Below, piece by piece: positions 11,825-24,088 of a DNA stretch of 64,000 nt. A program made the translations under genes and the position numbers. This stretch comes from Lytechinus pictus (Eukaryota; Echinodermata; Echinoidea; Temnopleuroida; Toxopneustidae): positions 24,751,501 through 24,815,500 of the forward strand of contig NC_087257.1 in assembly GCF_037042905.1 (NCBI RefSeq), given 5' to 3'. How positions within the stretch are numbered: the first letter of the stretch is position 1; every line of letters begins with the position of its first letter. Below the pieces are notes generated by a model. The model ran no database searches and was not told the origin of the DNA. It was given only the letters and a program-made list of their open reading frames with translations.

Positions 11825-14800
11825 ATGGAAGACCCTGCGATAGAAGGTCAGGAGAGGGATGCAGAGACATTGTCGCAGCTTGAAGTGGATTGCATTGTGA
11901 CAACACCAGGATTTGGTTACTATGATCCGACTGAAGATAGGAGTCAACTTTCTGAAGCCCAACCACTGACAGGTCATCCTCCTCCACATCAAAATGGGCT
12001 CGACAGGGACGATCGCCTCCACAATAGCATTGTAAGGGATGGGGACGAAAAAAGGAATCGGCCGACTCGGCTTTCTAGAGCCCAACCACTGACGGGTCAT
12101 CCTCCTCCACATCAAAATGGGCTCGACAGGGACGATCGCCTTGATAGTAGCATTGTAAAGGATGGAAGGCTACAAAGTGGGGATTACGGTAGGAGGATCG
12201 AAGAATGTACCAAGGCAAAGGAAAGGGCTACCAATGAAATTGACCGACTTTATCAAATGTGTGAGGATCTCTGCAATGAAAATGAGAAATTGCTGGTTGA
12301 AAATGAGCAACTCCGGGCCGAGGATAGATTATGTAGAAACTGCAAATTGTCCTTGAGCTTGCAAGTGACAGAAAGGGAAGGAACTTTGAGGGAACAGGAT
12401 CTTTTTAGGCAACTTGAAGATGCTGAAACTCAGAAGGCGCAGCTTCAACATAGATGTAAAGAGCTGCTGGATGAAGTGACAAGACTGAGAGGTTCATGTG
12501 ATAGCATAGGTAATTTTCTTGTGTTATCCAGCTGCTTTATCCTAACAGTGTACCAAAATGATGGCTGATTTTGTCACAAGATCTGGGGGGAAGGGGATTA
12601 GGGGCACTCTTACAAGGTGGACACTGGGCACCATTCTCATCCGTGGATTTTCAAATAAGATTCTTAACAAATGATCTTGCTTCGATGTCAGAGTACCCCA
12701 AACAAGTATTTTGTTGCGTTTCTCTTAATTGTGTCTCAAATCTCGTAATAGGATGAAGTATTATAACCTCTCCACATGCAATGAGTGCGGGGCTGATGAA
12801 AAGTATACATACATTCAGAATTTTTCCCGCTAAATTTGACAGACATGATACCCTTTTTCACTGAACACACGCTAATCTCCTGGTCGTAAAAAAATAGCCT
12901 GTACTTTCTACGTGCTTTCATGGACAATCCTTGCAAGGATGGTGCCCACCTTGTATTAACAGTGACCCCCCTGGACGAGATACAGGATTAGTCATCCTTC
13001 CTTATGTTGCTATTCATCGCTTAAATTAGGGCAACCCTTCATTTCCCATTGGACCAATCTCAGGATCAATCTCAGGCGGCTGAGATTGATTGTAATGAAA
13101 ATCTGCTTGCTTGCAAGATTCCTCCGGGAAAGACATGCCTCTGACCTTTGACAAGGTGCCTAATCCAAGGCTAGTCTGCAGGCACAGACCCTGATTGAAA
13201 CTGATCAATAAGTGTGTCTCCACGCAAAGACTATCACATACGAAACTTGCTGTTTCAATTCTGAGCTAGAGGGCCTTTAGTACACAAGGCATGAGTAGGC
13301 TGCACATTCAGACCCTAAACTAGAGTGAAGGGTTTGCACAGCAGACTAACCCAAGGCCATGTCTTTTGATACGCTGTTGGCAGGCCTTGATGTCCTCTCT
13401 CATAAGCTTTTAATGGAGATTGGTTGTGCCCTTTCATTTTTCCAATTTGTTCTGTCAAGTAGCCTTTCCCTTTAAATATTTTTCATAGATTTTTAAGTAA
13501 TATTTCAAAGAATGATTATCAACTGAGACTGAGCCTGTGTAATCACATGCGAGCTGTCACCTATGGCAAATGATCGTTATTGCAAAATCTGCCAGTCTAC
13601 AAAAAGTAACTATGCTCTAAATGTATTTGATGCCCCTGTATAAATCTTGAAAGATGGCTCATCTGTTGTGCTCATATCATTTGTGTTTCCAGATGATGGG
13701 CAGTACGCAAGCAGTTTTGAGGATCATAAAGGTGAGAGTCTTTCCGATCCGAAACAGACCGAGTCTGTTGGGAACGCCTTTCGTGATGTTGATCCGGTGA
13801 AAGAAGCTGTGGCAGAGGGGAACCAAAACCAGAGAGGGGTCTCTGAGCTGGCAGAAAGATTAGCAGATGTTGAAGAAGCAAAGGTAAGAGACACAGGGGT
13901 GTTTTTCCAAGAGTTACGTTGACCTATGGGGTGTTGCAAGAAACTTGCGATCAATTGCAAGCCTATTTTTGGTCCCTAAATCAATCATAAGTCTGGCAAT
14001 TAACTGCAAATTCAAGATTGGTAGCTGATCTGCTTCTTGAAACATGGAGGGTAATCTCATTTGCTACAGTTAAAATTGCTTTATCAGTTGTAAAATGGCA
14101 ACAGAATATTTGAAATCGATTGCAAATATTTTCTTGCAACACCCCCTTAGAGTCGCACTTAAATTCCTTGTTGCATGCCGAATGTAAGGCATCACCGTAT
14201 TGGTCAATTCATGATAAGTGGACGCATACTACTACTGCCTATTAATCAATAAGAATGCGAGTTATAAATCATGTACTCGTCAGCATTTAAGCAGGACTCT
14301 AAGTCACACTTATATTATATGAGAAACACCCCCAGTTACCATAGTAACTGTCTGATACCTGTGCTTCTCAGATAATCAAAATGAAGGAAATTTGTCAGAT
14401 CGGACAATTTGTAAGATAAAATATATTGAATGAAAAAATCATCTGAGTCCATTCCTCCATTCAGGATGATTGACTTGTCAAAATTTGTCATTTTGCCCAT
14501 TGAAGTTCATTGCAGAACCTTTGTATTCATGCAAAATACAGTACCATTGAGTCTTTGCTAAAACTGAATGAGTCTTTCACAGTATTTTGTGTTAAAATTG
14601 TTGTTCTTACTACTTTCATGTTTTTTCCCCCTGATACAGACCCCGAGCCCCGAAGAATGTGCCATCTTTTTGGCTGATCACATCAGTTCGGGTAACGAGA
14701 TCAACACACTCTTAAGAAACATGAATCTCAACAGTGTAGCCATTGGTGATCTTGAAGAGCGCCACCCCAAGGACCCAAAAGAACGGCGGATAGACGGCAT

Positions 14801-17800
14801 CAGGGCAGGCATTTCGTCTGCTAAGGGCGACCGCATCATCTTTCTCCTTACTGCTCTTGAGAAGTCGAAGCTGAATCCTCAGGCTGAATTGCTGTGTGAT
14901 GAGTTTGACATTCAACGGCCCCAAGGTTTGATTTGATTTGATTTTGTTTCCACATTTCAATAATAAAACTATACTAGTATAATCATTTTTCAACATGACA
15001 TACCAATAAGGAAACTTTTCCATTAAAATGATAGAAATACATTTTTCTAATTCAAATATAAATTATACTTCGATCTAACAAAACTTACATTGAGAGGTCT
15101 ATATGTGGGAGACCGCCATCTTAAGTTAGGAGCTTTAATTTGATGGCGGCCTTGAAAGGTGCAAATAAAGTTGTAGGGCAACACAGTGAAGAGTAGAAAC
15201 ATATACTGGTTTGGGTTATCATATGCCAATGTAGGTCATATAAATGTAGATTTTGCATGGAGGAATTGCATGTATGAAGTGAGGGAGCCAAGAGAAGATA
15301 AATTATTTTCATGACTCTACCTGCCGCTTCTGTTTTGTCTGGGCGTTAATCCTGTTTTCATTCTCATGATAACTCAAAAACCTTACGGATCAATTTCAAA
15401 CTACCTATATGCTAATGGTTATCTATAGCAATAAGAAAGTTCTGATCAGTTCTTTGAGTTTTGAGGTCAAAGGTCACAGCGATTGTTATATTTCAGTAAA
15501 ATTACTGTTCTCACAGAAACTTCGTTGACAGATCAACATCAATCTAGGCTCATGTAGGCCTATGTGTATCAGAATGACAGTGATCTGATTAGGATTGGAA
15601 GATTCAAGGTCAAAGTTCATGGGTCATCATATACTTGGAATTTGGAAATACCCCCTCACTTTTAATGCCAACTTGATGCAAAAAGTCAAGCTGCCCAAAT
15701 TGTCAAACATTCCCATCTCATCAGGTTTGGTCTGCTATAAGTATAAGCAGTCACGTCATCCGATTTCAGTCTTTTTATTACAGACTTCATCCAATCTCAC
15801 AAAAGACTGCATTCAATTAAAGGGATAAATAAACATTGTTGAAACTATACAAATTTATTTGGTACGGAATGAGAGGTATGCCATATCTCTTTTTGGTGAA
15901 CAATCAAGAATCTAGGAAATTTCTAGACAAAAATGTCAGTTTATCACACTTTGTCTACATGACAGTATTCATGCTTTCTTAGCAATCAGGTAAAAAATCA
16001 CCACCAATACCAATACCAATACATCAAGGCTCAAACCATTGCCTTTCATGCGTTGGTGATCTGTAGCTGGCACATCTCTGACAACTCTGTTTACGCATCT
16101 TTCTATATCCTCTCAGGGAGGGCGCTATGAGATTATGACGTCACGTGTGTAACGTCTATTCAGTGGTGCTTAATATATTACCCCGGCTTTTACCTTTGGT
16201 TGTATTATTTGTATTATGCCCAGCCATCTTGTATGCGAACCTATGGACATTGAAACATGCTAGTCGTACCATCACACACATACCATCAAAACATATAATG
16301 TTGAATGGCCTGATATGTCACATTAAGACTTCTGTGATTTCACCTTCATGCATGACACCCCAACTTGCCCCTAAAATACCCCAAATTGCATACTTTGGGG
16401 CGACCATCTTTTCTAGAGTCACCCCAAGATCAGCCACAAACAATATTCAAGAATATTTAGAAAATACTCCATGTTCGACAGAATAATTGCATTTAATGCA
16501 TAGTTGCTCTTGGTGCAAAAGTAGCGGTTTAACTGAATGAAATTGCCCCAATGTTGAAAAATATGGCCCCTAAAAAGTCCTACCCAGAATTCTAGGTAGT
16601 TTATTATTTCATCTGTAATACAGTCAATGCTAAATATGAAGTACATGTACATGTATACAAAAGTATAAATTTGAAAATGAAATATAACATGATATTGATA
16701 AAGAAATGATATAGAGATGAAATTTATTTTTATATGATTCTATATTTAACAGCTCAGAAGCCATTACAAGCATCAAGTCCTGGTAAGTCCGTGTTTAATT
16801 TCAAGTTTTGAATTAAAGTAATAAGCTGAGGAGATATCTTAACAATTATTTATAAATACAATGGTGAATATTAAGGGTCTGGGGTATTCTGGTGCATGCA
16901 TAGTGCAAAAATAAAAGAGGAGATGTGTGACTCATCCAAGTGCATCTGATTGGTAACATTCTCCAAACTTTTTTTTTTTTCAAATAAATATTTGTCTTAT
17001 TGTCTAGATGACTTTGCAGATTCACCATGCTTGGAGCCTCAAAGTGACTTTGAGACAGTCCTAGAGCCCTTCCTACAAGATCCCATCAGCATCCATACCG
17101 TTGCGGTTGAACTAGCCAAGGAAAGGGACTTCACAGGGGTGCAACTGAAGGAGTTCAAGGATTCCTTTCCTGGTTGGAAGGAATCACATCGGAGGTACCT
17201 AAATGAGGTGAGGAGATGGCCACTTATTAAAGGGGAATCCAACCCAAATAGAAGGTTGTTTTGAGAGGAAAAATAAAAATCAGACAAGGAGATAGACGAA
17301 AGTTTTGACAATATCGGACAAACAATGAAAAAAGGTTATGAATCTTTAAAAGTTGTAAAAATTGGTAATCTTTATACCTATGGAGACTTAAATAGTTTAT
17401 AGTGATGTCATAGTGATGTAAGGTAAGGCCTATTCCATTTACTCCAATACATAAAATGGCTTAAAATGTCATCTCTTCCAATAGGCTTACTTTGAATTAT
17501 AATAAGTGTGGTAATATTGGGGGTGGAGGTGGGGGGCTGCCATTACAGGGTGGATACCTTGTTTGTTCAGAAAAACAATTACATGTATAAAGGTTTGTTT
17601 TTCATGGTTGGGCACCGTGCAGAAAGATAATGAAAATCAGGAAAAAGGGTATACTTGTCTACCCAACATAAAAGGGTATAATATTTCACCCTCTCACTGA
17701 AATACTACTTCTACTACTACCAGTACTACGAAAACTTCTTCTCATACTTGTAACTACATGTATTTCTGCTAACCCCTGTTTGTCCTACCTGACCATAGAA

Positions 17801-20061
17801 AGCTAATAGTCGCTGTACAATGGACATCCTTAATATTTGGGCTCAATTCGAGGTTGAAAGAAGAAAAGGTGTGGCGGACAAAGCTCAAGGTATAGAGATG
17901 CTGGCCAATGCCCTAAGGAAATCTCAACAACTCAATGTCCTGGAAAAACTTAAGAGTTATCTACGGAAAGGTGTAGTGGGTAAGGCCTGACCCCGTCTTA
18001 CAAAGAGTTACGATTGATTTAATCGACCTCAACTATATGGAAGTCCTATGTCATAACTTTTCTACCGGAAATTTGCACAATGTCTTTGTGAACAAAGAAA
18101 AGCACACTGAATTTTCAAGAAAACAATAAATGTATGAATATCCATCATATCTAGAAGATATTTTGAACAAACATGGATTTTAGCTGTTGACGTTGCTGGC
18201 TTTCCGCGGTTGTGATTGAATTAATTGTAATTCTGAAGACCCTGTTTAATATGATCATTGCAATTAATGGAATACACTTTTATTTTGAAAATGAATGTTG
18301 TTTATTTTACATTCTTCATTTTGAAAGAAAAAGTGTCATGTGTCATTCTATTAATTTGAGGGTCAAAATGCTTCATGATAATTCCAATTCTCTCCTTTTT
18401 CCTTTTATTTTTATAGTATATGCCTCTGCTCACAGTAGTCAATTGCTTGAGGTATGCTTTCAAATCATCCATCTGTCCCATTTGAGTTCTTGCGAACTAA
18501 AGAACCTTTTGACGGATCATCTTCAAATTTAATCCAATTATATATAAATAATAGGAGTGACGATGATCTGATGACTTTTTTTTTTGGGGGGGGGGTCATG
18601 AGGGAGGAGGTGAAAGGTCACAGGATGTTTACCTGAAAGTATCTCGTTCTTGGGATAACCACAATTAAGGAACTGTTTGAGGGGTCAAATTCAAACTTGG
18701 TCCGAGTATACATGTCAAATTTTGTGTTAACATTGTTCAATTTGTAATGCAATGACTGTTTTTACATGCAAAGTTGCAAATTTCTTACTTAGTGTATTCT
18801 GAATCATTATCTCTGTATTTCAGGTGCATGAATTAAAAAAAAGGAATGATTCTTGGTCACTGATGGCTTAAAGTGATTTTTTTAATTCCGTACAGGGCCA
18901 ACTTTGAGGAGAGATGTTTTACTGCGACAGTTACTATCTTACAACCTTAAAATGGATATCATCCATTGCCTCGCAATTGAAAAGGAACCAGGTGGGTAAA
19001 TTCTAGGGATGTAGTCGGGGCAGGCCTTAAGGCCACATTTTGCTGGCTTTGGCCTTGGCCTCGGCCTGAGTCCTTTGTTCAAAGTCTGTGGGAGAAAGTT
19101 TTGTCCACCGGCCTCGTGACTCGGAAGTATCAGCCTTGACTACATCGCTGGTAAATGCGTAGAATACTCCAATATATCAAAGGCAAGGGTTTTTTTAATA
19201 AAGACTTGTTATAATAACTAATGCACAATTTCTATAACAAATTTACTCCCAGCCAATCAGATTGAAGGATTTTAGTAGCTTTTAACTGTTCTTGTAAATT
19301 TGTTATCATAACAAGTTTTATGAAATGGACCCCGGAGATGTTAATACCCTCTAGACTGGGCTGAGTGCCCAATTTATTGGCCTAGGATATTACTGTCTCC
19401 CTTCTAAAAATGTTCCCATTTGTGCTGTGATATAGAAATGTGCTCTCTGGAAAAATGGCCTTGGCCCAAAAAATGTCAAAATCTAAGATTTGGAAATGTA
19501 AATACATACATTTCTCTATTTGCAGTTGTAGGGTGTTGAATAATGAGTACACTTCTGAAAATTGTAAATTGATATCACAGAGAGAATAAATTGATAGTGA
19601 AAGATGTAATTATGGATGTAGGTTACTTGGATCGATGGAAGTTCATGTAGGAATATTAGTGGATAAGGACAGAAAGATGAGGAGGAGGAGAATGGGGTGG
19701 AGAAGGAAGAGGAAGAGAAGATGAGGAGAGGAAGGAGAATAGAAGAGAAGGAAAGAAGGAGAAGAGGAGGAAAACAAACTTCTATGTAGAATTACACGGA
19801 GAGTTAAGAACATGTTTTTATTTATATTTTTCTCAATTTGATTAACTCACTTCAGGATGCAATGACTGGCGAGCACTAACCGAGGAAATTGGTCATGGGA
19901 AATTCATCCTGGCTTGGGAGAAGAAATCTGCTCCAGCTCACGTTGTTTGGGATGTTTGGAAGACACAAGATGATGCCACAGTGGGAACATTATACAACTG
20001 GGCAATCAGTAAAAACAGACTTGATATTGCTGGTCTTTTGGAATCAAGTAACGCCGCATGA
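11825..20061 (+). CDS. coiled-coil protein with three death-fold regions
   Basis: Eight coding exons join in phase: 11825-12509, 13693-13883, 14640-14925, 16753-16782, 17008-17207, 17799-17979, 18896-18991 and 19856-20061, total 1875 bp, 624 residues. The ATG lies seven bases after an AG acceptor, so a 5' UTR exon is likely upstream. Residues 45-65 and 86-106 are a duplicated proline-rich block (PLTGHPPPHQNGLDRDDRL); 120-228 is a charged coiled coil. Residues 293-380 (exon 3), about 405-522 (exons 5-6) and about 528-620 (exons 7-8) each look like a six-helix death fold. The last is the clearest: DWRALTEEIG, then VVWDVWKTQDDATVGTLYNW and LDIAGLLES. Death folds mediate homotypic assembly in apoptosis and innate signalling; no enzyme or TIR domain is visible, so an adaptor role is inferred. 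Exon 4 is only 30 bp, and introns hold repeats. Confidence 0.82.
13927..14147. mobile_element. foldback MITE with GGGGTGTTGCAAGAAA ends
   Basis: Begins GGGGTGTTGCAAGAAACTTG and ends with the near inverse TTTTCTTGCAACACCCCC. It lies in the intron after exon 2 of the death-fold gene. The element at 53644-53791 shares the TTGCAA-rich style. Confidence 0.65.
15340..15640. repeat. AGGTCAAAGGTCA-bearing dispersed repeat fragment
   Basis: Contains an exact AGGTCAAAGGTCA at 15464-15476 and AAGGTCAAAGTTCATGGGTCA near 15606. It also has the phrases seen in the tandem repeat at 38985-39540, in the opposite orientation. Intronic. Confidence 0.5.
17227..17430. repeat. dispersed repeat beginning TTAAAGGGGAATCCAACCC
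   Basis: The left end resembles the TTAAAGGGG start of the element at 1582 and the phrase TTTTGACAATATCGGACAAAC is repeat-like, but no matching right end is found. It starts about 20 bp after the exon 5 donor. Confidence 0.4.
17988..18250. mobile_element. decayed foldback element
   Basis: The left end CTGACCCCGTCTTACAAAGAG and TTACGATTGATTTAATC are loosely mirrored by GATTGAATTAATTGTAATTC and GAAGACCCTG on the right. Intronic, directly after exon 6. Confidence 0.5.
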
Positions 20062-20099
20062 GTTCATTTGCCATTGACTGCAGAAATAATAATAATTGC

Positions 20100-20300
20100 C
20101 AATTTTTATAAAGCGCTTTTCCCTGAATGGCTCAAAGCGCGTTACAGCATATTATACAGCAAATAGAAATCTATTTGACCTGGAAAATCAAGACTTTAAA
20201 GAGGTAAATAAGACATGTGGAGCATTGTGGCCCAGTGGATTAGTCTTCTGACCTTGAAACAGAGGGTCGTGGGTTCGCATCCCAGCCATGGCATCTCTTT
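20100..20300 (+). mobile_element. tRNA-derived SINE-like sequence
   Basis: TGGCCCAGTGGATTAGTC fits a pol III A box and GGTTCGCATCCC, about 40 bases on, fits a B box, so this is a tRNA-type head (20225-20300). A separate AAAGCGCTTTTCCC...CAAAGCGCG unit lies just before it, at about 20112-20145; a cousin of that unit is at 56245-56280. Confidence 0.6.
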
Positions 20301-20929
20301 CCATCTCTTTGTAGATCCATGAGCGAACTTTAAATAGACGTAGGCCTTCATGGATTGAATTTCAATAGAAAATGGAAACGATGATTTGTCATTATACGTT
20401 TATCCAATGCATGGATGTATGTTTGTAATGTGTGCAATTATGAGGGACAGGTGCGGAGGGGGGGGGGGGGTGATGGGGGAGGAGTTGATGGTCAATTCCC
20501 ATAGCTTCCATGTATTACATAATGATCAAATGGAATATAGAAAGTCAGATACATGTATACCAGAATAATGTGAAAAGAAATTGCAGGAAAAATGAAAGAT
20601 ATTCTTTTGGCCTGCACCTTGGCACTTCATAGGCCAGTGATTCTTAATTTTAATATAGTGTGCTTATCCATATTAACCTCAATAATTTTTTCCATATTTT
20701 ACATTTTATGTGTAAGGCATTTATTACTGTTATAATTATATTAATGATAATAATAACATCAACTGCTGTTGTTGCTGCCATTGCCTATGCCATTCACCTC
20801 GATACTAGGTGTTATATTTTACTTACATTGATATTCATGTACCCAGCAATATATGAATTTCTTGATATTATATACAATTTCAAAAGAAATGAAGATGTAA
20901 TTTCCCCAACTTTTATTTTTCTTTCACTT

Positions 20930-21088
20930 CCGGGGCCGCGAAACGGTTTTCATATCGGGGGGGGGGGGGGTCTGACCATGCAAAAAATCGCAATCACATG
21001 GTAATGTTTACGTTTTTGTACACGGTTTTAGAAAAAAGTGTGGTGGGGCTAAAGCCCCCCCCCCCCCCCCCCGCTTTCGCGGCCCCTG
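20930..21088. mobile_element. short foldback with GGGGCCGCG ends and G/C runs
   Basis: The left end CCGGGGCCGCGAAACGG is mirrored by TTTCGCGGCCCCTG, with a G-run near the left and an 18-base C-run near the right. The internal phrases GACCATGCAAAAAATCGCAA and TTTACGTTTTTGTA reappear at 35551-35664, so the two are family members. Confidence 0.7.
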
Positions 21089-21789
21089 CACTTATTGTAA
21101 GTTTTGTGTCTACTGATATGTAACCAAGAAATGAGTGATAATTAATTTCTTAAAGACTGAATTTATCTACAAGACTTGTATAGATATTTCCAGACACCGT
21201 GGCAAGGACCCTCATGTATCAGTCAATGTATGCTTTAGTTGCCATACTCTACCCAGGTGTTATATAAAATGGGTACCTGATGCCTCAAGTTAGAGCCAAT
21301 GTAGTATGTCTAGCAAATGAACTTGAAAGCTCTTGCTGGAATACTCCACATGAAGTGGAGAATGTGCTTACTTTGTATGTCGGTAAGTCAGTATTCGATG
21401 ACTGGTGTAATGATATATCTGAGTGCTATAGAGATGTAGTTTTAATATATTCAAGATTGTATACAGGGACTATTATTATCAGAAGAACCTTTTCCCAGTT
21501 TCATCCATGTTATAGAGCTCCTTGCCTTTTAGATGAACTAGCCAACATCACTTCTATTGACCTCTCATACATAGAGATAGAGAGCACCATGCTTTGCTAT
21601 GATAGGAGCACTGATTTTAGCGGCACTCAGTATTTGGTAGAATCTTTTGCCAGGCACCATATGCATATGAGACCTGCCCAATATAGTATGGTGAAGGTTT
21701 GTGGTATATCCATTTGGTTTTCTAGCGAATGGTCAAATTCTAAGATTTAATACCATCATGGTAAAACCCTCTTGGTCTTCTATCATTGT

Positions 21790-22110
21790 GCTCTAATTAC
21801 TGTTTGGTCCAATCAATCATTTGGTCTAATACACACTTAGTCTAATGCCTAGTTGGTCTAATTCACTTATCATATTGCACTTTGTAAAAAGAAAATTTTA
21901 TTTTTCATAAACAGTTCATCTAGTCATATAGACCAAATGGAGACCAGATGAAATGTGTTCAGCCTAACTGGGATTTACATAAAATGATTGATAAGCTAAA
22001 TATCAATTAGACCAAATGATAAGCAGACAACTAGTATTAGACCATCTGGGATTAGCCAATGTGCGATTAGACCAAATGGATAGTAGACAAAGTGGGTTTA
22101 GACAAGCAGC
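21790..22110. repeat. TGGTCTAAT array that inverts at its centre
   Basis: The left half has GGTCCAAT, GGTCTAAT, AGTCTAAT and GGTCTAAT between 21806 and 21862. The right half has the inverse ATTAGACCAAATG and variants between 21930 and 22100. A shorter relative is at 56916-56985. Confidence 0.7.
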
Positions 22111-23159
22111 AATATACCGTCATAATTATATTTTATGTTTTGTTTTTTACATGTATCAATCATTTTTCCATATGTGGCTTGATGTAAAGGTAAACACAAT
22201 TAAATCATAAGGTCAAGTATGTAAACATATCTACAATATTAGATGTGTCATTAAAGAATTATTTTCTTCATGTTCTTTTATCATATTGAACATCCAATGG
22301 GTACACCTAAGAATTTGTAATAGAATAAAGGAAACAGACAAAATAATATGTTCATAACCATTATAATTTTAAAGGAAGAAAGGATATATACACTATAGGG
22401 CATATGACCTGTGATGGGTATGCCATTATATACAAATATATGTATGATTTATGAAGTTTATATAAATATATAAGCGTTTGACAAAAATACATGAATCAGT
22501 TGATATTATTTAAAGTAATATTAATAGTGTGTAAAAAGGGAGAGTTAATTTTATTTAGAGAGAGAGAGGGGGGGTGGGGGAGAGAGGGGTGGGATGAGGG
22601 AGTGGTTTCAAGGGGAAGAATGGATGCATTACGTCATAAGTAAATGGAGTTTCAAACATAATCGAAGTAGACCATATTTAGGCTCGGCAGATAAAATGTG
22701 AATATAAAATGAATGGTATGAAAGAGATAGAGAGTGTGTTAATTTTTTTTTTTTTTTTGGTGGGGGGGGGGTGAGGTTGGTGGAGGAATGCTGTCATTTA
22801 CCGAAGAAGCTATCACTTAAATTTGTTTCCCTTTTTAATGGAAAGTGAATAACATCTAAAAATGCTAGCCAGGAAGTTCAATGACAATAAAGAGGCCCCC
22901 CCCCCTAAAAAAAAACGAAAGCGCATGGAATCCATCAAGGGTGATGACCCAGTAACCCCTATATTTCTCTCTCTTAATTCTTTCCACATCATCTCTCTTT
23001 TAATTTTCCATCAGTTTCAATCCTTGACAAAAACTGAAAATTATTGATACAAAAAATTGCTTTTTTTAACTTCCGTCAGTAAAACATTGCAATTTTGATA
23101 TCAATTTAACGCATGATTTTACCTCAAACAATTATTGACCCGAGAAATAAAGATCGTCG

Positions 23160-23455
23160 TATTGTGACGTAATAAATAAGGCCCTCGCTGGTCGATGTTT
23201 GGAGCGATTTATTGTTGCGTCATTCATTGTTTACATTCGGCAGAAACGATGCGCGTTCGTTGATTGTTACGTCACGCGTTAGATTTCGCGTACGTATATT
23301 GACGTCATTTATCTATTTACTCTACTTTGACCTTTATACAAATTGACCCATATTAATGCGTCATGATGGTGGAAAAGAGTTCATTGTTACGTCATTCATT
23401 GTTTACATTTAGTCAATGCGCGTAAGTGGCAGTGCGTTGATTGTTACGTCATGCA
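23160..23455. promoter_or_regulatory. cluster of CRE/ATF-like sites
   Basis: Seven TGACGTCA-like octamers lie in under 300 bp: TGACGTAA 23165, TTGCGTCA 23216, TTACGTCA 23267, TGACGTCA 23300, ATGCGTCA 23356, TTACGTCA 23387 and TTACGTCA 23444. Part of this reflects an old duplication, as ACGTCATTCATTGTTTACATT occurs near 23390 and almost unchanged near 23218. It sits about 1.8 kb before the next gene's ATG; an enhancer role is inference. Confidence 0.4.
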
Positions 23456-24088
23456 TTGAAACCAAGGACATCAAATTGTGTTAGTGTATCAACAGTCCAT
23501 CCGCAAACTGTACACCGTTGATAGATGGATGCCGATATTTCCTGATCAAAGCTTTTCGTCAATTATGATAAGTTGCCTTAATACTTTTTATAGGGGCCAA
23601 ACATTGTGATTTTCGAATAAGGTAGGTATATTTGGGCTGGTGGTAATTTCAAGAAATGTAGAATGTATGATATGAAAATAATTCTCTTTGTGAAATTCGG
23701 GAAATATAATGTGGGTGGGGTGGGGGTGTTGGCTTTTTAAAATCGATTGTCCGGACACACAACAATTGGGTATATAATTAAATTTATACCTTTTTTCCCC
23801 ACGGAAATCGTAAGAAAACGGGCATTAGTCTGCTTCTTTGAAATTAAAATACAAAGGACGAATACAAAATAAAATGCACTTTTTTATTTGTAAGTTTGAA
23901 TCCCTATATTGCAAAGGAATTTAATTGTATTTTAATTAATTTCCACTGTGTTTTTTTTTGCTCACTCGTTTCACTTTCTTACAATTCTTTGAAAAGAAAA
24001 ATCGCCACTTCGATCTATTCCTAAAACTTAGCCATCTCATTGGTATGCCCCATGATGATGTGAAAATTTTCAATAAATAGTGTCAAGC

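Noticed and set aside
20225-20300. Possible true tRNA gene
   Set aside because: Pol III A and B boxes are present but the cloverleaf stems do not close; better read as a SINE head.
21280-21750. 156-codon open frame after the death-fold gene
   Set aside because: No family resemblance, no splice signals or helix pattern, AT-rich composition like its flanks, and it runs toward the TGGTCTAAT repeat. It could be part of a 3' UTR, but coding is not supported.
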